From positions 71,299 through 135,298 of the forward strand of contig CBDFKQ010000007.1 of NCBI GenBank assembly GCA_965248855.1: a DNA stretch of 64,000 bases, written 5' to 3'. Every line of letters begins with the position of its first letter. Within the stretch, counting starts at the first letter, position 1. This document shows, one piece after another, positions 35,985-46,421 of this stretch. A model generated the notes under the pieces. That model saw nothing but the letters and a program-made list of their open reading frames with translations, was not told the origin of the DNA and ran no database searches. Position numbers and translations under genes: made by a program. The DNA is from CBDFKQ01 sp965248855. Lineage in GTDB: Bacteria > Bacteroidota > Bacteroidia > Cytophagales > 172606-1.

Positions 35985-38360
35985 ATGCACCGTTCATCTT
36001 TAGCAGTATTTATTTTTTTTTGTATGTACGGTTGCCTCTTTTCTCAATCAATAGTTGAAAAAGAGAAAGACCCTATTGTCAATTATATAAAAACAAAAAA
36101 AAATAAATTGGATAAAATTTTTAAAGCAGTAAAAAAAAACGATACTCTATCATTAAATACTTCAAAGGAATATTTTAGAAATAATAAAACATCCAAAATT
36201 AATTTTTTAAAGAATTTGTATTCTTCTCAAAAAGATTCCATAACTAAAAGCAAACTCCCTTCCTTATTTAAATGGAACTCGGGCCAAGTAATGATTTTGC
36301 AACAAATTGCAAATAGAGAAGGCAATTATCCTAATCAGACACCCGGTAACTTTACCCGTTTTTCACTTAATGGAAGTGCAAATGTTTTTGGCATTCCTTT
36401 AAAATTACAATATTTAAATACTACTGAACAAAATATATATGCGCGGCAGCCAATGAACAGGTTCTCGGTTGGGTTTGATGCGTTGACATGGAAAAAGAAC
36501 ATGTCCATTTATGCACAAAAGAAGATGAAAGAAATTGAAAGGCAAATGAGCGGTACTGAATGGAAAAAATTGGATGGCTTATATGGATTTTACGATGAAA
36601 TGAAGGTAGAGTTTCTTAATAAAAATGAATTTGATAATTTATTAAAAAAATACGATGAAAATAAATTGCTTGAAGAAGCCACTAAAAAGATAAGAGGTAG
36701 TTCTAATAAATTAAAAGATAGCCTTTATACAGAGGTAAAAAATAATAAACATTTCAGAAAGCTTGAAAAAGAAAAAGAAAAAAATCAAAAGAAAATGCAG
36801 GTATACCTTGATAAGGTAAACATGAAGAGTAATGATTTAAGGAAAATTCAGCTTCTACAAGATTCATTAAAAAAAATAAATCCTGAAAAATTAGCATTAT
36901 ATGAACAATATATGATTTTAAAGGCTATTAAAGACGGTAACACAACGGAGGCATTTAATAAAATAAAAAAATATGGTATTTTATCTTTTACCGATAAATT
37001 TTTAACAAGTTTTAAGAAGCTGCAAATCGGCACTTCATATCCGGAGTATAGTGATTTTACTATTAAAAATATAGCAATAAGTGGTGCTGAAGTGGAATAT
37101 CAAAGTAATAAATTATATTTAGCCGCAGTTGGAACAAAAAATTTAAATCCGGTACCTGGTATTGGTACATTTCAAAGGCAAATTCAGGCCGGAAGAATAG
37201 GAGTTGGTTTACCGGAAAAAACTCATTTAATTTTTACTTTACTACAAGGGGCAGATAATCCGTCTTCAATTAAAAAGGATACCATTCAAGTAGGTTTTAT
37301 TGATACCACATATTATGGAAAGCCCAGGAAAAATTTTGTTGCAGATGTTCATGGAAGATGGCAAATAAACTCAAAATTAAGCTTAGATGCTGAATTAGCT
37401 CAAGCTACAACATCTCTTTCTATTTTTAAAAACCAAATACAACTTTCTGATGTATTTCAATATACCCTAAAAAAACCATCAGACAGTACTGCAATTCGTT
37501 CAGGTAAAGCCATTAATACTGTTTTAAAATATCAATTAACTAAAGCTATAGGTATAGATTTAAAATTACAGTCAATAGATGGCGGATTTTATTCATTAGG
37601 TATTCCCTTTATGAGAAACAATGTGAAAGGGTATGAAGTAAAATTATCAATGAACTTTTGGAATCAACAATTTAAAATATTTCCATTTTATGCCTTTAAT
37701 GAAGGTTCTCAGCAATATAAAGGTAAAAATCTTATGTATTCATATGGAATAAAATTAAATTCTAGCTTTACTCATACACCATATTGGTCCTTGGATTATA
37801 GAGTAAATGATACAAAAGGGTTTTTATCCAATACTATCACATTGTTTAATTTCACAACCGGATATGCATATAAATTTCGAAAGACCAGCTTACAAACTTC
37901 ATTAACTATTTCTGTGCAAAAAAGTGAAAATAAAGGTACTGAATTAGTAAAAACAGACGGATCGTTATTTTTTGCCCAATCATCCAATACAATTTCTGTA
38001 CAGGAAACAGCCATGTTTAATTTCCCACTACAATTAAGTTGTCAGGCTAGTTTAAGAGAGATAACCGGAGGAGTAAAAAATACAATAAAAATTCCAAGTG
38101 AATTACAGGGTAAATGGAAAACAATTGGCGCAACAGCCTCATATACGGCCTGGGGTGTTTGGCAAAACTCACTCGGTTATAATTATAGTTTTAATAATAA
38201 CGATGGATATAGAAATGAATTACAATTAACCACAGCATTTGTATTTTTAAAGCAAATAACAGCACAATTGCGTTTCAATAAGATTAATTTTAATACAAAA
38301 GACCAAAATAATAACTATAAAGAATCTAAAATTCAAATAAGCCTAAGTTACAAATTATAA
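35985..38360 (+). CDS. Putative outer-membrane beta-barrel protein with internal coiled coil (RHS locus)
   Basis: 791 residues. A signal peptide (AVFIFFCMYGCLFSQS) is followed by a basic helical segment. A beta-rich part starts at FTRFSLNGSANVFGIPLKLQ. A long charged coiled-coil region lies at about residues 175-330 (ERQMSGTEWKKL to LQDSLKKINPEKLALYEQYM). From about 350 onwards there are alternating strands typical of an outer-membrane barrel, ending KIQISLSYKL, a canonical barrel C-terminus. I recognise no named family. It is the first gene of a tight plus-strand run leading into the giant toxin proteins, so I infer a role in their export or surface display. Confidence 0.7.
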   Translation: MHRSSLAVFIFFCMYGCLFSQSIVEKEKDPIVNYIKTKKNKLDKIFKAVKKNDTLSLNTSKEYFRNNKTSKINFLKNLYSSQKDSITKSKLPSLFKWNSGQVMILQQIANREGNYPNQTPGNFTRFSLNGSANVFGIPLKLQYLNTTEQNIYARQPMNRFSVGFDALTWKKNMSIYAQKKMKEIERQMSGTEWKKLDGLYGFYDEMKVEFLNKNEFDNLLKKYDENKLLEEATKKIRGSSNKLKDSLYTEVKNNKHFRKLEKEKEKNQKKMQVYLDKVNMKSNDLRKIQLLQDSLKKINPEKLALYEQYMILKAIKDGNTTEAFNKIKKYGILSFTDKFLTSFKKLQIGTSYPEYSDFTIKNIAISGAEVEYQSNKLYLAAVGTKNLNPVPGIGTFQRQIQAGRIGVGLPEKTHLIFTLLQGADNPSSIKKDTIQVGFIDTTYYGKPRKNFVADVHGRWQINSKLSLDAELAQATTSLSIFKNQIQLSDVFQYTLKKPSDSTAIRSGKAINTVLKYQLTKAIGIDLKLQSIDGGFYSLGIPFMRNNVKGYEVKLSMNFWNQQFKIFPFYAFNEGSQQYKGKNLMYSYGIKLNSSFTHTPYWSLDYRVNDTKGFLSNTITLFNFTTGYAYKFRKTSLQTSLTISVQKSENKGTELVKTDGSLFFAQSSNTISVQETAMFNFPLQLSCQASLREITGGVKNTIKIPSELQGKWKTIGATASYTAWGVWQNSLGYNYSFNNNDGYRNELQLTTAFVFLKQITAQLRFNKINFNTKDQNNNYKESKIQISLSYKL

Positions 38361-38373
38361 AAAAATAATACTT

Positions 38374-39135
38374 ATGATAATGAAATATACCTTAATGTTT
38401 TCTAGGCTTTTTCTTTTAATTATTACATTCAATACATTTGGGATATGTGCATTTTCTCAAATAAGTAATCTTCCACCGGTATTAATTTATCCCGGAGATA
38501 AAGATATCATTATTGAAAAGCTTCCTTCGTTTGCATGGTCATCCACAGGTACCCAATTTGAATATAAGTTTAAACTTGTTGAAGTTTTGGATGGCCAAAG
38601 TTCTATTGCTGCTATTCAGTCCAATCCGGTTTTATTGGAAGTGGAATCTAAAACTAACTTATTGCCTTATCCCATTAATGCGCAAGTGCTTGAAAATGGA
38701 AAAACTTATGCCTGGCAGGTTACAAGTCAATATTTTATTTCCAGTGGCGAATTAGGTAAAATGCTTCCTGCTTTAAGTGAAGTTTTTATTTTCACAATAA
38801 ATCCTTACGCCAAAGAAAAATGTCTGGCAATATTGACAGATAAAAAAGATGAAAAATTTTATGTGATTGAGAATTATGAACTCAAATTCGAATTTGAAAA
38901 CTTGATCTTAAATGATGAAAACTCTATTTTAAAATATTCTATATTAAATGCTGATGATAGTAAGATAGTGTCAGAAGGCGTTTCCCCAACAAAAATGAGA
39001 GATCCAAAATACTTTTTATTGTCTCTTAAAAAATTTCCAACGTTTCGCAAAAATACATCTAAAAACAAATTTTATCTTTTGCGTGCTATAGACGATAGTG
39101 GCCAAAGCTATCAAGTGAAATTTATATGTAATTAA
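38374..39135 (+). CDS. Secreted Ig/Fn3-like protein (RHS locus)
   Basis: 253 residues with a signal peptide (LFLLIITFNTFGICAFSQ). The mature N-domain resembles an Ig/fibronectin sandwich, with PPVLIYPGDKDIIIEKLPSF, AWSSTG and GKTYAWQVTSQYF; such strands occur in periplasmic surface-organelle proteins of this phylum. The second half is beta-rich with no motif I can name. It starts 13 nt after the barrel-like gene and is probably co-transcribed with it. Confidence 0.7.
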   Translation: MIMKYTLMFSRLFLLIITFNTFGICAFSQISNLPPVLIYPGDKDIIIEKLPSFAWSSTGTQFEYKFKLVEVLDGQSSIAAIQSNPVLLEVESKTNLLPYPINAQVLENGKTYAWQVTSQYFISSGELGKMLPALSEVFIFTINPYAKEKCLAILTDKKDEKFYVIENYELKFEFENLILNDENSILKYSILNADDSKIVSEGVSPTKMRDPKYFLLSLKKFPTFRKNTSKNKFYLLRAIDDSGQSYQVKFICN

Positions 39136-39191
39136 ATATAAAACAAGAATTCAAATTAAACTTAAATACTTTCTAATTCACAATCATTAAA

Positions 39192-39722
39192 ATGTTCAGT
39201 TCAATAAAAATTAAGGATATACTTTTTTCATTAATACTGCTTATATGTTTAAGCGTCACCCTATGGCAAATAATTACAAGGCCAAAAATTGCTTATGTGC
39301 GTACGGCTGTAATAATAGAAAAATTCACCGGTATGAAGGAAGCTAAAGAAAGGCTTGACGAAAAAATAAAATTATGGCAATCCAATACTGATACATTGCA
39401 AAAACATTTTGATACTTCTCTTATTGAATATAAAACTGCTCAAAAGCCATGGACCGAAGTAAATAAAAACATCTTGTTACGTCAAAAGCAAGATTTAGAG
39501 CATTACAAAGCTTCTATTGAAGATAAAATTAGCACTGAACAAGATAAAATGTTTCAGGGGGCAAGCGGTCAAATTAATAGTTTTATTGAAAAGTATGGAA
39601 AAGAAAAAGGTTTCACAATAATTTTAGGCACAACTGCATCCGGTAATCTATTATATGCAGATCAGTCAACAGATATAACAGAAGAAATTTTAAAAGGACT
39701 CAATGAAAGCTATCGTAATTAA
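39192..39722 (+). CDS. OmpH/Skp-like periplasmic chaperone (RHS locus)
   Basis: 176 residues. An N-terminal membrane or signal segment (DILFSLILLICLSVTLWQII) is followed by KIAYVRTAVIIEKFTGMKEA, the typical start of the OmpH/Skp body, a long coiled-coil pair (about 50-130), and the C-terminal GFTIILGTTASGNLLYADQS, then TDITEEILKGLN, which matches the OmpH end. Skp-type trimers hold unfolded outer-membrane or exported proteins. A dedicated copy inside this operon suggests that its clients are the barrel protein or the giant exported proteins. Its last 20 nt overlap the next gene. Confidence 0.85.
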   Translation: MFSSIKIKDILFSLILLICLSVTLWQIITRPKIAYVRTAVIIEKFTGMKEAKERLDEKIKLWQSNTDTLQKHFDTSLIEYKTAQKPWTEVNKNILLRQKQDLEHYKASIEDKISTEQDKMFQGASGQINSFIEKYGKEKGFTIILGTTASGNLLYADQSTDITEEILKGLNESYRN

Positions 39723-40347
39723 AGTACTCTTTTTCATTTTATTGATATTGTCGGGATGTAAACCGGTTTTAAACTCAGAAAAAGAGTGGATGTCGTTTTT
39801 AGCCAATCCTAAAAATGGATATGTTAAAAAGAAAGTTTCATCAGGTATAGAACTTACTGTAAAATACCTCCCGGCTACTTATTTAACATACAAGGAGCTG
39901 AGTAAATCGAATTATAATAAAACACAAATTGATAGTATTTATAAACTTTATAAAAATCAAAGAACCTTTTTGCTTGCCATTAAACCTGATGTGTCAAAAT
40001 CAGAAGGGGATGTAATGTATAAAGATGTAGGAAGTTATCCTGATTATAAAAAAAGGGTACTTGAACTCAATTTCGAAATAGGAGATCATATAAGGATCAA
40101 AGCAGGAGATAAAACATATTTGCCTGTTCTATTTAATATGGAAAATACTTATAGTTTAACCGACCATCGTAATTTTTATCTGGTCTTTAGTTCTGACGAT
40201 AAGAAAAAAGAAGAACTTATAAATGCAGAAAAGCTTGACTTTATATTTGAAGATGATGTATTCGGAACAGGAATAAATCATTTTAGTTTTGAAAAAAATA
40301 AAATAGATTCTAATCCTTCTCTATCCTTTTTTAATGTGAGTTTATAA
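39703..40347 (+). CDS. Lipoprotein of unknown function (RHS locus)
   Basis: 214 residues. The lipoprotein signal MKAIVIKVLFFILLILSGCK places the lipid on Cys19. The mature part is mixed alpha/beta with VSSGIELTVKYLPATYLTYK, LELNFEIGDHIRIKAGDKTY and a long acidic C-terminal stretch. No family recognised. It overlaps the chaperone gene by 20 nt, indicating translational coupling, and is 18 nt before the 2014-aa gene. It is probably an outer-membrane accessory of the toxin system. Confidence 0.72.
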   Translation: MKAIVIKVLFFILLILSGCKPVLNSEKEWMSFLANPKNGYVKKKVSSGIELTVKYLPATYLTYKELSKSNYNKTQIDSIYKLYKNQRTFLLAIKPDVSKSEGDVMYKDVGSYPDYKKRVLELNFEIGDHIRIKAGDKTYLPVLFNMENTYSLTDHRNFYLVFSSDDKKKEELINAEKLDFIFEDDVFGTGINHFSFEKNKIDSNPSLSFFNVSL

Positions 40348-40365
40348 AAAAATAATAATAAAAAC

Positions 40366-43300
40366 ATGAAAATTACTACTATTAAAAAGAAATACCTTAG
40401 AAAAATAGCGTTGTTTTTGGCAATTAATGTATTGACCAATACTTTGTTTATTCCGGGTGCTTATGCTTTAACCGGGGGGCCACACTCTCCTGAGTTTTCT
40501 AGTTTTGAGCCTGTAGCCACAACCGATATGGTAAACCTATCTTCAGGTGATTTTAACTACAACCTACCTGCACTCCAAATACCCGGACCTGAAGGTGGGG
40601 GTTATGCCTTATCATTATCATACCATAGTGGCGCTTCTTCAGAAGAAGAAGCTTCATGGGTAGGCTTCGGTTGGACCCTTAACCCAGGTTCGATTAATAG
40701 AAATATGCGTGGTTTTCCTGATGATTATAAAAATATTTCAGTAACAAGATATAATAAAACCCGTCCAAGTTGGTCAGCAAGTATTACCAATTCTATTGGC
40801 CTTGAACTTTTTGCGCAAAAGACTGCTAAAGGCAAAGCGGCTTCAGCAGATGTAGCAGGTGGGGGTGGTGGTGGCTTAGGCATTTCAGCAAGCACATCAG
40901 TAAGGTTTAATAATTATCAGGGATTTTCCAGGCATTATGGGTTTGGATTAAATGCTGCAGGTCTTGCTAATATAAATATGGATATAAATGCCCAAGGGCC
41001 CACCTTTTCTGCCGGTATTAATATTCCTAAAATTCTTTCCAAACTCGCTAAGAAAAATGATGTAGCTTCTCCAAGTAAAAGACTTGAAAGAGATATAACC
41101 TTAAAGAATAAAGTGAAGGCAACAATCTATCTTAAATCAAAAATGAATTTTAAACAAATTCTAAATCAAAATTTTGGAAGTACTTATGGAATCGCTTCAT
41201 TTTCTGAAGAAACCAGGGCCACAAGTATGGCATCATACAAGGCATCAAGTTTTGGTTGGACAACAGGAATAACAGTGGACCCGGCACCCGCCCCAGTGGG
41301 AATTAATGTAGGGATGTCTGGTAATTTTAACCTTCAAAACAGCAATGATGGAGAAGGATATAAAGCTTATGGATTTATGCACAATCAGGCAGGAATAGGT
41401 GGAAACATGAGCGACTATTTTGTTGAGCGCAACGCCCCTTACAATAAACGCGATTTATTTTTAGGAGTTCCTTTTAATAATGCAGATCATTTTTCGGTTG
41501 TGGGAGAAGGCCTTGGAGGGGATTTTAGATTTTTTCCCAAAAATACCGGGCATTTTTTTCCAAATCAAATAACAAATAAAACGCCTTTGAATCAAATGGG
41601 CTTTGATTTTCAAATAGGAGATGCAATTGGATTTGGTGCCTCATTTGGCTTAGGTGTTCAAACTTCAAAAGTAGATACCTGGACCGGCTTGGACAATACA
41701 AATGCTGGAAATACAGGGGCTTATGCCTTTGATGCTAATCAAACTGGTGTAATGCGATTTTCCAATGATATGGCTGGAACTATTGAATATGGAAATTCAG
41801 CAAAACCGAACGTGAGCCTGCCGGGTGCGATTGGTAAACCTAATATTGACGAAAAAAATATTTTTCTTAATTATAATGAAGATAAAGTTTCAAACTCATC
41901 TTTTATAGACTTGCATACTTATGAAGACATTACTACAAACAGTAAACCTTTTTTTAATCGAAGTTTAATACTTGATGAAAGCTATTTTGTTAATAATAAT
42001 GGAAATGATAATACCAAAGCAATAGTTGAGGCTTCAATTCGTAATTCTGATGGGATAAATTATGTATATGGCCAACCTGTTTTTAACAGGAACGATTTAA
42101 ATATGCAGTTCAATATCAATCCTCCGCGTTCTTCATCTAGCTCACCTCCAGAAGATCTAAAAGATCCTTATAATTATTTAGCCTACAGGTCTACTTCTAT
42201 TAACAATCTTTATGATGTTACAAATAATAGTTCAGGAGAGCAACATATTGGCGAGGTAAGAAAAGTACCCTATGCAAGTAATTATTTACTCACCCAGTTA
42301 ACAACGGCAGATTATGTAGATGTTAATCAAAATGGACCAGATGAAAGCGACTTTGGAGGATGGACTTCTTTTAGTTATCATCAAAAAAAATGGAAGGATG
42401 GCACTACAGAAACCCCATGGTACCATTGGCGAAGCCCTTATAATGGTCTTTTGTTTGATAGAAATGAAATTTCCAATCCTCAAGATGATATGAGTTCGGT
42501 TTCAATGGGTGAAAAAGAGCTTTTTTACCTTAAGACTATTGAAACAAAAACACATATTGCCTTTTTTGTAACAAACGAAACCAGTATAGGTCGCTTTTCC
42601 AATGTTGATATTATTAATAAAATTTTTGGAAATGGCTTTAATAATTCAATTCTGCAAAATAAAATATTAGCCTTATTAACAGGTTCTAATACATCCCGTA
42701 ATGATGGTTTGGATGCAGCAGCACTAGGGTTAGAGGATCCTGCCTCTCAAATAAATTCCCAACCAGGAACACACAAATTAGAATACCTTGAAAAAATAGT
42801 CCTTATAGCAAAAAGCCGTCCTGATAAGCCCATTAAAGTGGTGAATTTCAGTTACGATTATAGCCTTGTTCAAAAATTACCCAATAATATTAATAGTGGC
42901 GGAAAACTTACTCTCAAAAAAGTGTGGTTTGATTATGAAGGAGTTTACAATGCAAGAATTAGCCCTTATGAATTTAATTACGAATATAAATCAAGGGCTG
43001 CCTTTGCGCCTGAAATTCAAAAGGAGTATAGTGAACTATTAGGCGTTGATGGTAGCTATACGGGTGATAAATATTCTAAAATTTCTCAAAACCCGGATTA
43101 TAGTCCATATTGGCTCGACCCATGGGGCAATATTCAAAGATACGGAAAGGAGAGAAGGAAATTTATGATTCCTTGGGTTTATCAGGGGGAACAGATTATA
43201 AAACCAACAACAGGTTTTCTGCCCGGATGGAGAAGAGATGCTTCTACCGTAAAAGAAGTAGATTTTGATCCCGCTGCCTGGCATCTTAAGCAAATAAAAT

Positions 43301-46300
43301 TACCTTCCGGAGGAGAAATTTTAGTAGAATATGAGGAAAAGGATTATGAATATGTTCAGGACAGGGCTCCAATGGTTATGGCCAGCCTGTTAGCAGTAAA
43401 TGATGAATTTTCAGGAAATGGGTATAATAACAACCCCAGATACCAGTTTAATTTAGCAGATTTAGGAATAAATGTTTCAACAGATAAGGGAAAAGCCGAG
43501 GCTCAGGAACTCATTTTTAAAATGAGGGAATTGTATTTAGGGAAAGATGATAAAGGAAAGGAAATTGGAAAAGGTGAAAAAATTTATTTTAAATTTTTAT
43601 ACAAGCTGGCAGGTGGTTTTATTCCAACTTTTTCAGGTGCGGCTAGCTTTCTTAATCCTCAACCTGCTATTGATTATCAATCGGAATATATAAGTGGTTA
43701 TGCAAGGGTTGACAAAATAAATCCAATTACTAATACTTCCGGTGAAATTACAGGAATAGATGTAGTATTAAGAGGAGATAATAATGATGATAGTGGCAGG
43801 TCGGAAGTGCCTCGCCAGGCTTGTTATGATTTTTATTCTACTCAGCGGATGGGTATGTGGCTTCCAAAATCACAAGGTTTTATTGGTTTTTTTGATGCGG
43901 CAATTAATAGCAGTTTAGACGACCTTATAAGCTCTGACCCTATAAAAAACCTTGCCCCAAGGCTTCAAATCATTCCTCCGATGATGGGAATAATGCAAGG
44001 AGCTTTTTTACCGGATTTCGCTAACTATAATATCCCTTTAAAATCGGATGTAGGCACTTCAATAAACAAGGACTTATCCTTTTTAAGGATACCCATGACC
44101 CATGCGAAAAAAGGTGGTGGAGTAAGGGTAAAAAGATTAATGACTTATGATGCCGGTATAGAAACCGGGGATGCAGCCTTATACGGGCAAGAGTTTAACT
44201 ATCAGGATTTTAAACAACAAGCTGATGGAACTTTAAAAGTTATTAGTAGCGGGGTTGCAACCAACGAACCATCAGGGGCAAAAGAAGAAAGCTCATTGGT
44301 TACAGCATTACCAAGGGAGGGGCAAAGTTGGTATAGCAGAATCACGGCAGGTATTGACAAAGAACAAACAGAAGGCCCATTGGGTGAAAGCCTTTTGCCA
44401 GGTGCATCAGTTATTCACTCAAGGGTGGTTGTGCAGCAAATTCATAAAGGAATAACCGGAAATGGATTTACAGTTCAAGAGTATTATACAACAAAAGATT
44501 TCCCTTTTGATAAGGTATATTCTATAGGCGCAAATGATAACAATGACCTTGAAACAGGTTTACAGAGAAGTATTGATTTTACGCCGGTAAGTAAATCAGG
44601 TTTTCCAATTAAAATACCGGCAGGTTTATTCAATTTTGAATATAATCAACAAAAAGCGGTACAAGGATACCGGTTTATAATTAATAATATGAATGGGCAA
44701 CTCAAGCGCTCAGCCTCTTACTTTGGTATTTATGATTTATCGGCAAATGATAAAACAGATGATATTGAAAATAAACTAAAACAATATAAGCGAATTTCTG
44801 AACAAAAATATGAATACTATCAACCGGGGGAACAGGTAAAAATGCTCAAGCCTGATGGGACATACTACATGGATTTGCCGGGCAAAGAAATGGATGTCGC
44901 AATGGAAATGCGTTCTATAAGAGAGAAAAATATTGATGTACAACTCGAAATAGAAGTAGTAATAGGGCTTATTGCACCTGTTCCTCCAATTTATTTCCCA
45001 ATATCTATAAGTGTAAATTATGCTGATAAAGGGATGAGTACCCATGTTACCTCAAAAATATTGCGTTACCCTGTTATTTTAAAAAAGACTACCAGTTTTC
45101 AGGATGGTATAACAAGCGTAACTGAAAATTTAGCATTTAATCCTCAAACTGGTTCAGCCGTACTTACGAAAACTTCAGATGGATTTGATAAAACCATTAG
45201 TAACGATGAAGGTGTGCACGATGGAAGCCTGTATTCATTAACCCTACCTGCTTCATGGTATTATCCTGAAATGGGACCTATACTGATGAAAGGGAAGGTA
45301 AATAATGATCATACAAATGAATTAAGTGCTTCAGCCGGCTCAGTAATTTCTTATGGTAAGGATGGAAATCCTTTGCGGGATGTAAATAATTGGACAAACG
45401 CACCAATTAAAGACATTATCAGTACTTCAATCCAAACATTTGAAAATAATTGGTTCACAAATAATTCAACATCTCTAACAGTCTTAGGCAATGAATATGG
45501 ATATGCCAATTCAAACCCAACAATTACCAGTCTCAATAAAATTTGGAGGCCGGCTTCATCTTATGCTTACCGAAGTGATGTTGTACCAACCAATGGAGGA
45601 GGCAACGATGTAAGGAATGGAGGAATTATTGCAGATAAAATGGATATGTTTGATTTTTCACTAAATAAAAACACAAACAAATGGATATTAAGTAATAGGG
45701 TTACAGCATATTCACCAAATGGAAATGCTATTGAAGAAAAAAATGTTTTAAATATATATAGTGCTGTAAAATTTGGATATGCCAATAAGAGTATGCCTGT
45801 AATGGTGGCAAGCAATGCAAGTTATGGAACAATAGGGTCAGAAGATTTTGAAAATTATCAGGGTTCAACATCCGGAGGGCATTCGGGTAGCCAAGCACTT
45901 AATTTATTAGCATCAACTGGTTCGACAACACCGGGTACTGCACCAATATTCAATGGCTTAACGGCTGATAAACATTTAGCAGACAAAGGGGCATTAATAA
46001 AAATATGGGTACAGTCGGATAGTGATGCGAAGCTTGATGCAGTTATTAATTTAGTTAAAACACCGTTAATTAAAATTGCACAAAGTGGAAGTTGGGTATT
46101 ATATGGAGCAGAAATTCCTGCAAGCCAGTTCACCAACGGAAGTAATTTCGATGTCTCTATCAACAATAATAATAACAGTAATGTTTTGATTGACGATGTT
46201 CGTTTTCAACCTAAAGATGCACAGTCAACCACTTATGTATACGATACCCAAACTTTAAGATTACTTACTCAATTCGATGACCAGCACTTTGGAATGTACT

Positions 46301-46410
46301 ATCAATATAATGATGAAGGAAAGCTGATTCGTAAACTGGTTGAAACAGAGCGAGGTTTAAAAACCATTCAGGAAACTCAATACAATTTAAAAAAGACAGC
46401 AAGGCCATAA
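40366..46410 (+). CDS. Giant secreted protein with SpvB/TcB-like start and YD-repeat-like end (component A of RHS locus)
   Basis: 2014 residues with a signal (ALFLAINVLTNTLFIPGAYA). The mature start reads FSSFEPVATTDMVNLSSGDF, YNLPALQIPGPEGGGYALSL, SYHSGASSEEEASWVGFGWT, then GSINRNMRGFPDDY. This closely follows the SpvB/TcB N-terminal pattern (sandwich strands, LSYSSG, GxGW, IxR, GxPxY). A Gly-rich stretch lies at about residues 165-180. Most of the chain is beta-rich. Near the end a jelly-roll-like domain (GSEDFENYQGSTSGGHSGSQ) leads to RHS/YD-type strands (TTYVYDTQTLRLLTQFDDQH, MYYQYNDEGKLIRKLVETER). In ABC toxins the TcB and RHS/TcC parts build a closed shell round the toxin. I infer that A contributes part of such a shell. 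Confidence 0.75.
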   Translation: MKITTIKKKYLRKIALFLAINVLTNTLFIPGAYALTGGPHSPEFSSFEPVATTDMVNLSSGDFNYNLPALQIPGPEGGGYALSLSYHSGASSEEEASWVGFGWTLNPGSINRNMRGFPDDYKNISVTRYNKTRPSWSASITNSIGLELFAQKTAKGKAASADVAGGGGGGLGISASTSVRFNNYQGFSRHYGFGLNAAGLANINMDINAQGPTFSAGINIPKILSKLAKKNDVASPSKRLERDITLKNKVKATIYLKSKMNFKQILNQNFGSTYGIASFSEETRATSMASYKASSFGWTTGITVDPAPAPVGINVGMSGNFNLQNSNDGEGYKAYGFMHNQAGIGGNMSDYFVERNAPYNKRDLFLGVPFNNADHFSVVGEGLGGDFRFFPKNTGHFFPNQITNKTPLNQMGFDFQIGDAIGFGASFGLGVQTSKVDTWTGLDNTNAGNTGAYAFDANQTGVMRFSNDMAGTIEYGNSAKPNVSLPGAIGKPNIDEKNIFLNYNEDKVSNSSFIDLHTYEDITTNSKPFFNRSLILDESYFVNNNGNDNTKAIVEASIRNSDGINYVYGQPVFNRNDLNMQFNINPPRSSSSSPPEDLKDPYNYLAYRSTSINNLYDVTNNSSGEQHIGEVRKVPYASNYLLTQLTTADYVDVNQNGPDESDFGGWTSFSYHQKKWKDGTTETPWYHWRSPYNGLLFDRNEISNPQDDMSSVSMGEKELFYLKTIETKTHIAFFVTNETSIGRFSNVDIINKIFGNGFNNSILQNKILALLTGSNTSRNDGLDAAALGLEDPASQINSQPGTHKLEYLEKIVLIAKSRPDKPIKVVNFSYDYSLVQKLPNNINSGGKLTLKKVWFDYEGVYNARISPYEFNYEYKSRAAFAPEIQKEYSELLGVDGSYTGDKYSKISQNPDYSPYWLDPWGNIQRYGKERRKFMIPWVYQGEQIIKPTTGFLPGWRRDASTVKEVDFDPAAWHLKQIKLPSGGEILVEYEEKDYEYVQDRAPMVMASLLAVNDEFSGNGYNNNPRYQFNLADLGINVSTDKGKAEAQELIFKMRELYLGKDDKGKEIGKGEKIYFKFLYKLAGGFIPTFSGAASFLNPQPAIDYQSEYISGYARVDKINPITNTSGEITGIDVVLRGDNNDDSGRSEVPRQACYDFYSTQRMGMWLPKSQGFIGFFDAAINSSLDDLISSDPIKNLAPRLQIIPPMMGIMQGAFLPDFANYNIPLKSDVGTSINKDLSFLRIPMTHAKKGGGVRVKRLMTYDAGIETGDAALYGQEFNYQDFKQQADGTLKVISSGVATNEPSGAKEESSLVTALPREGQSWYSRITAGIDKEQTEGPLGESLLPGASVIHSRVVVQQIHKGITGNGFTVQEYYTTKDFPFDKVYSIGANDNNDLETGLQRSIDFTPVSKSGFPIKIPAGLFNFEYNQQKAVQGYRFIINNMNGQLKRSASYFGIYDLSANDKTDDIENKLKQYKRISEQKYEYYQPGEQVKMLKPDGTYYMDLPGKEMDVAMEMRSIREKNIDVQLEIEVVIGLIAPVPPIYFPISISVNYADKGMSTHVTSKILRYPVILKKTTSFQDGITSVTENLAFNPQTGSAVLTKTSDGFDKTISNDEGVHDGSLYSLTLPASWYYPEMGPILMKGKVNNDHTNELSASAGSVISYGKDGNPLRDVNNWTNAPIKDIISTSIQTFENNWFTNNSTSLTVLGNEYGYANSNPTITSLNKIWRPASSYAYRSDVVPTNGGGNDVRNGGIIADKMDMFDFSLNKNTNKWILSNRVTAYSPNGNAIEEKNVLNIYSAVKFGYANKSMPVMVASNASYGTIGSEDFENYQGSTSGGHSGSQALNLLASTGSTTPGTAPIFNGLTADKHLADKGALIKIWVQSDSDAKLDAVINLVKTPLIKIAQSGSWVLYGAEIPASQFTNGSNFDVSINNNNNSNVLIDDVRFQPKDAQSTTYVYDTQTLRLLTQFDDQHFGMYYQYNDEGKLIRKLVETERGLKTIQETQYNLKKTARP

Positions 46411-46421
46411 TTAAACACAAC

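Noticed and set aside
35767..35997. A 76-codon minus-strand frame overlapping the start of the barrel-protein gene
   Set aside because: Low-complexity, AT-driven composition, no signal or domain, and it overlaps a better-supported start on the other strand.
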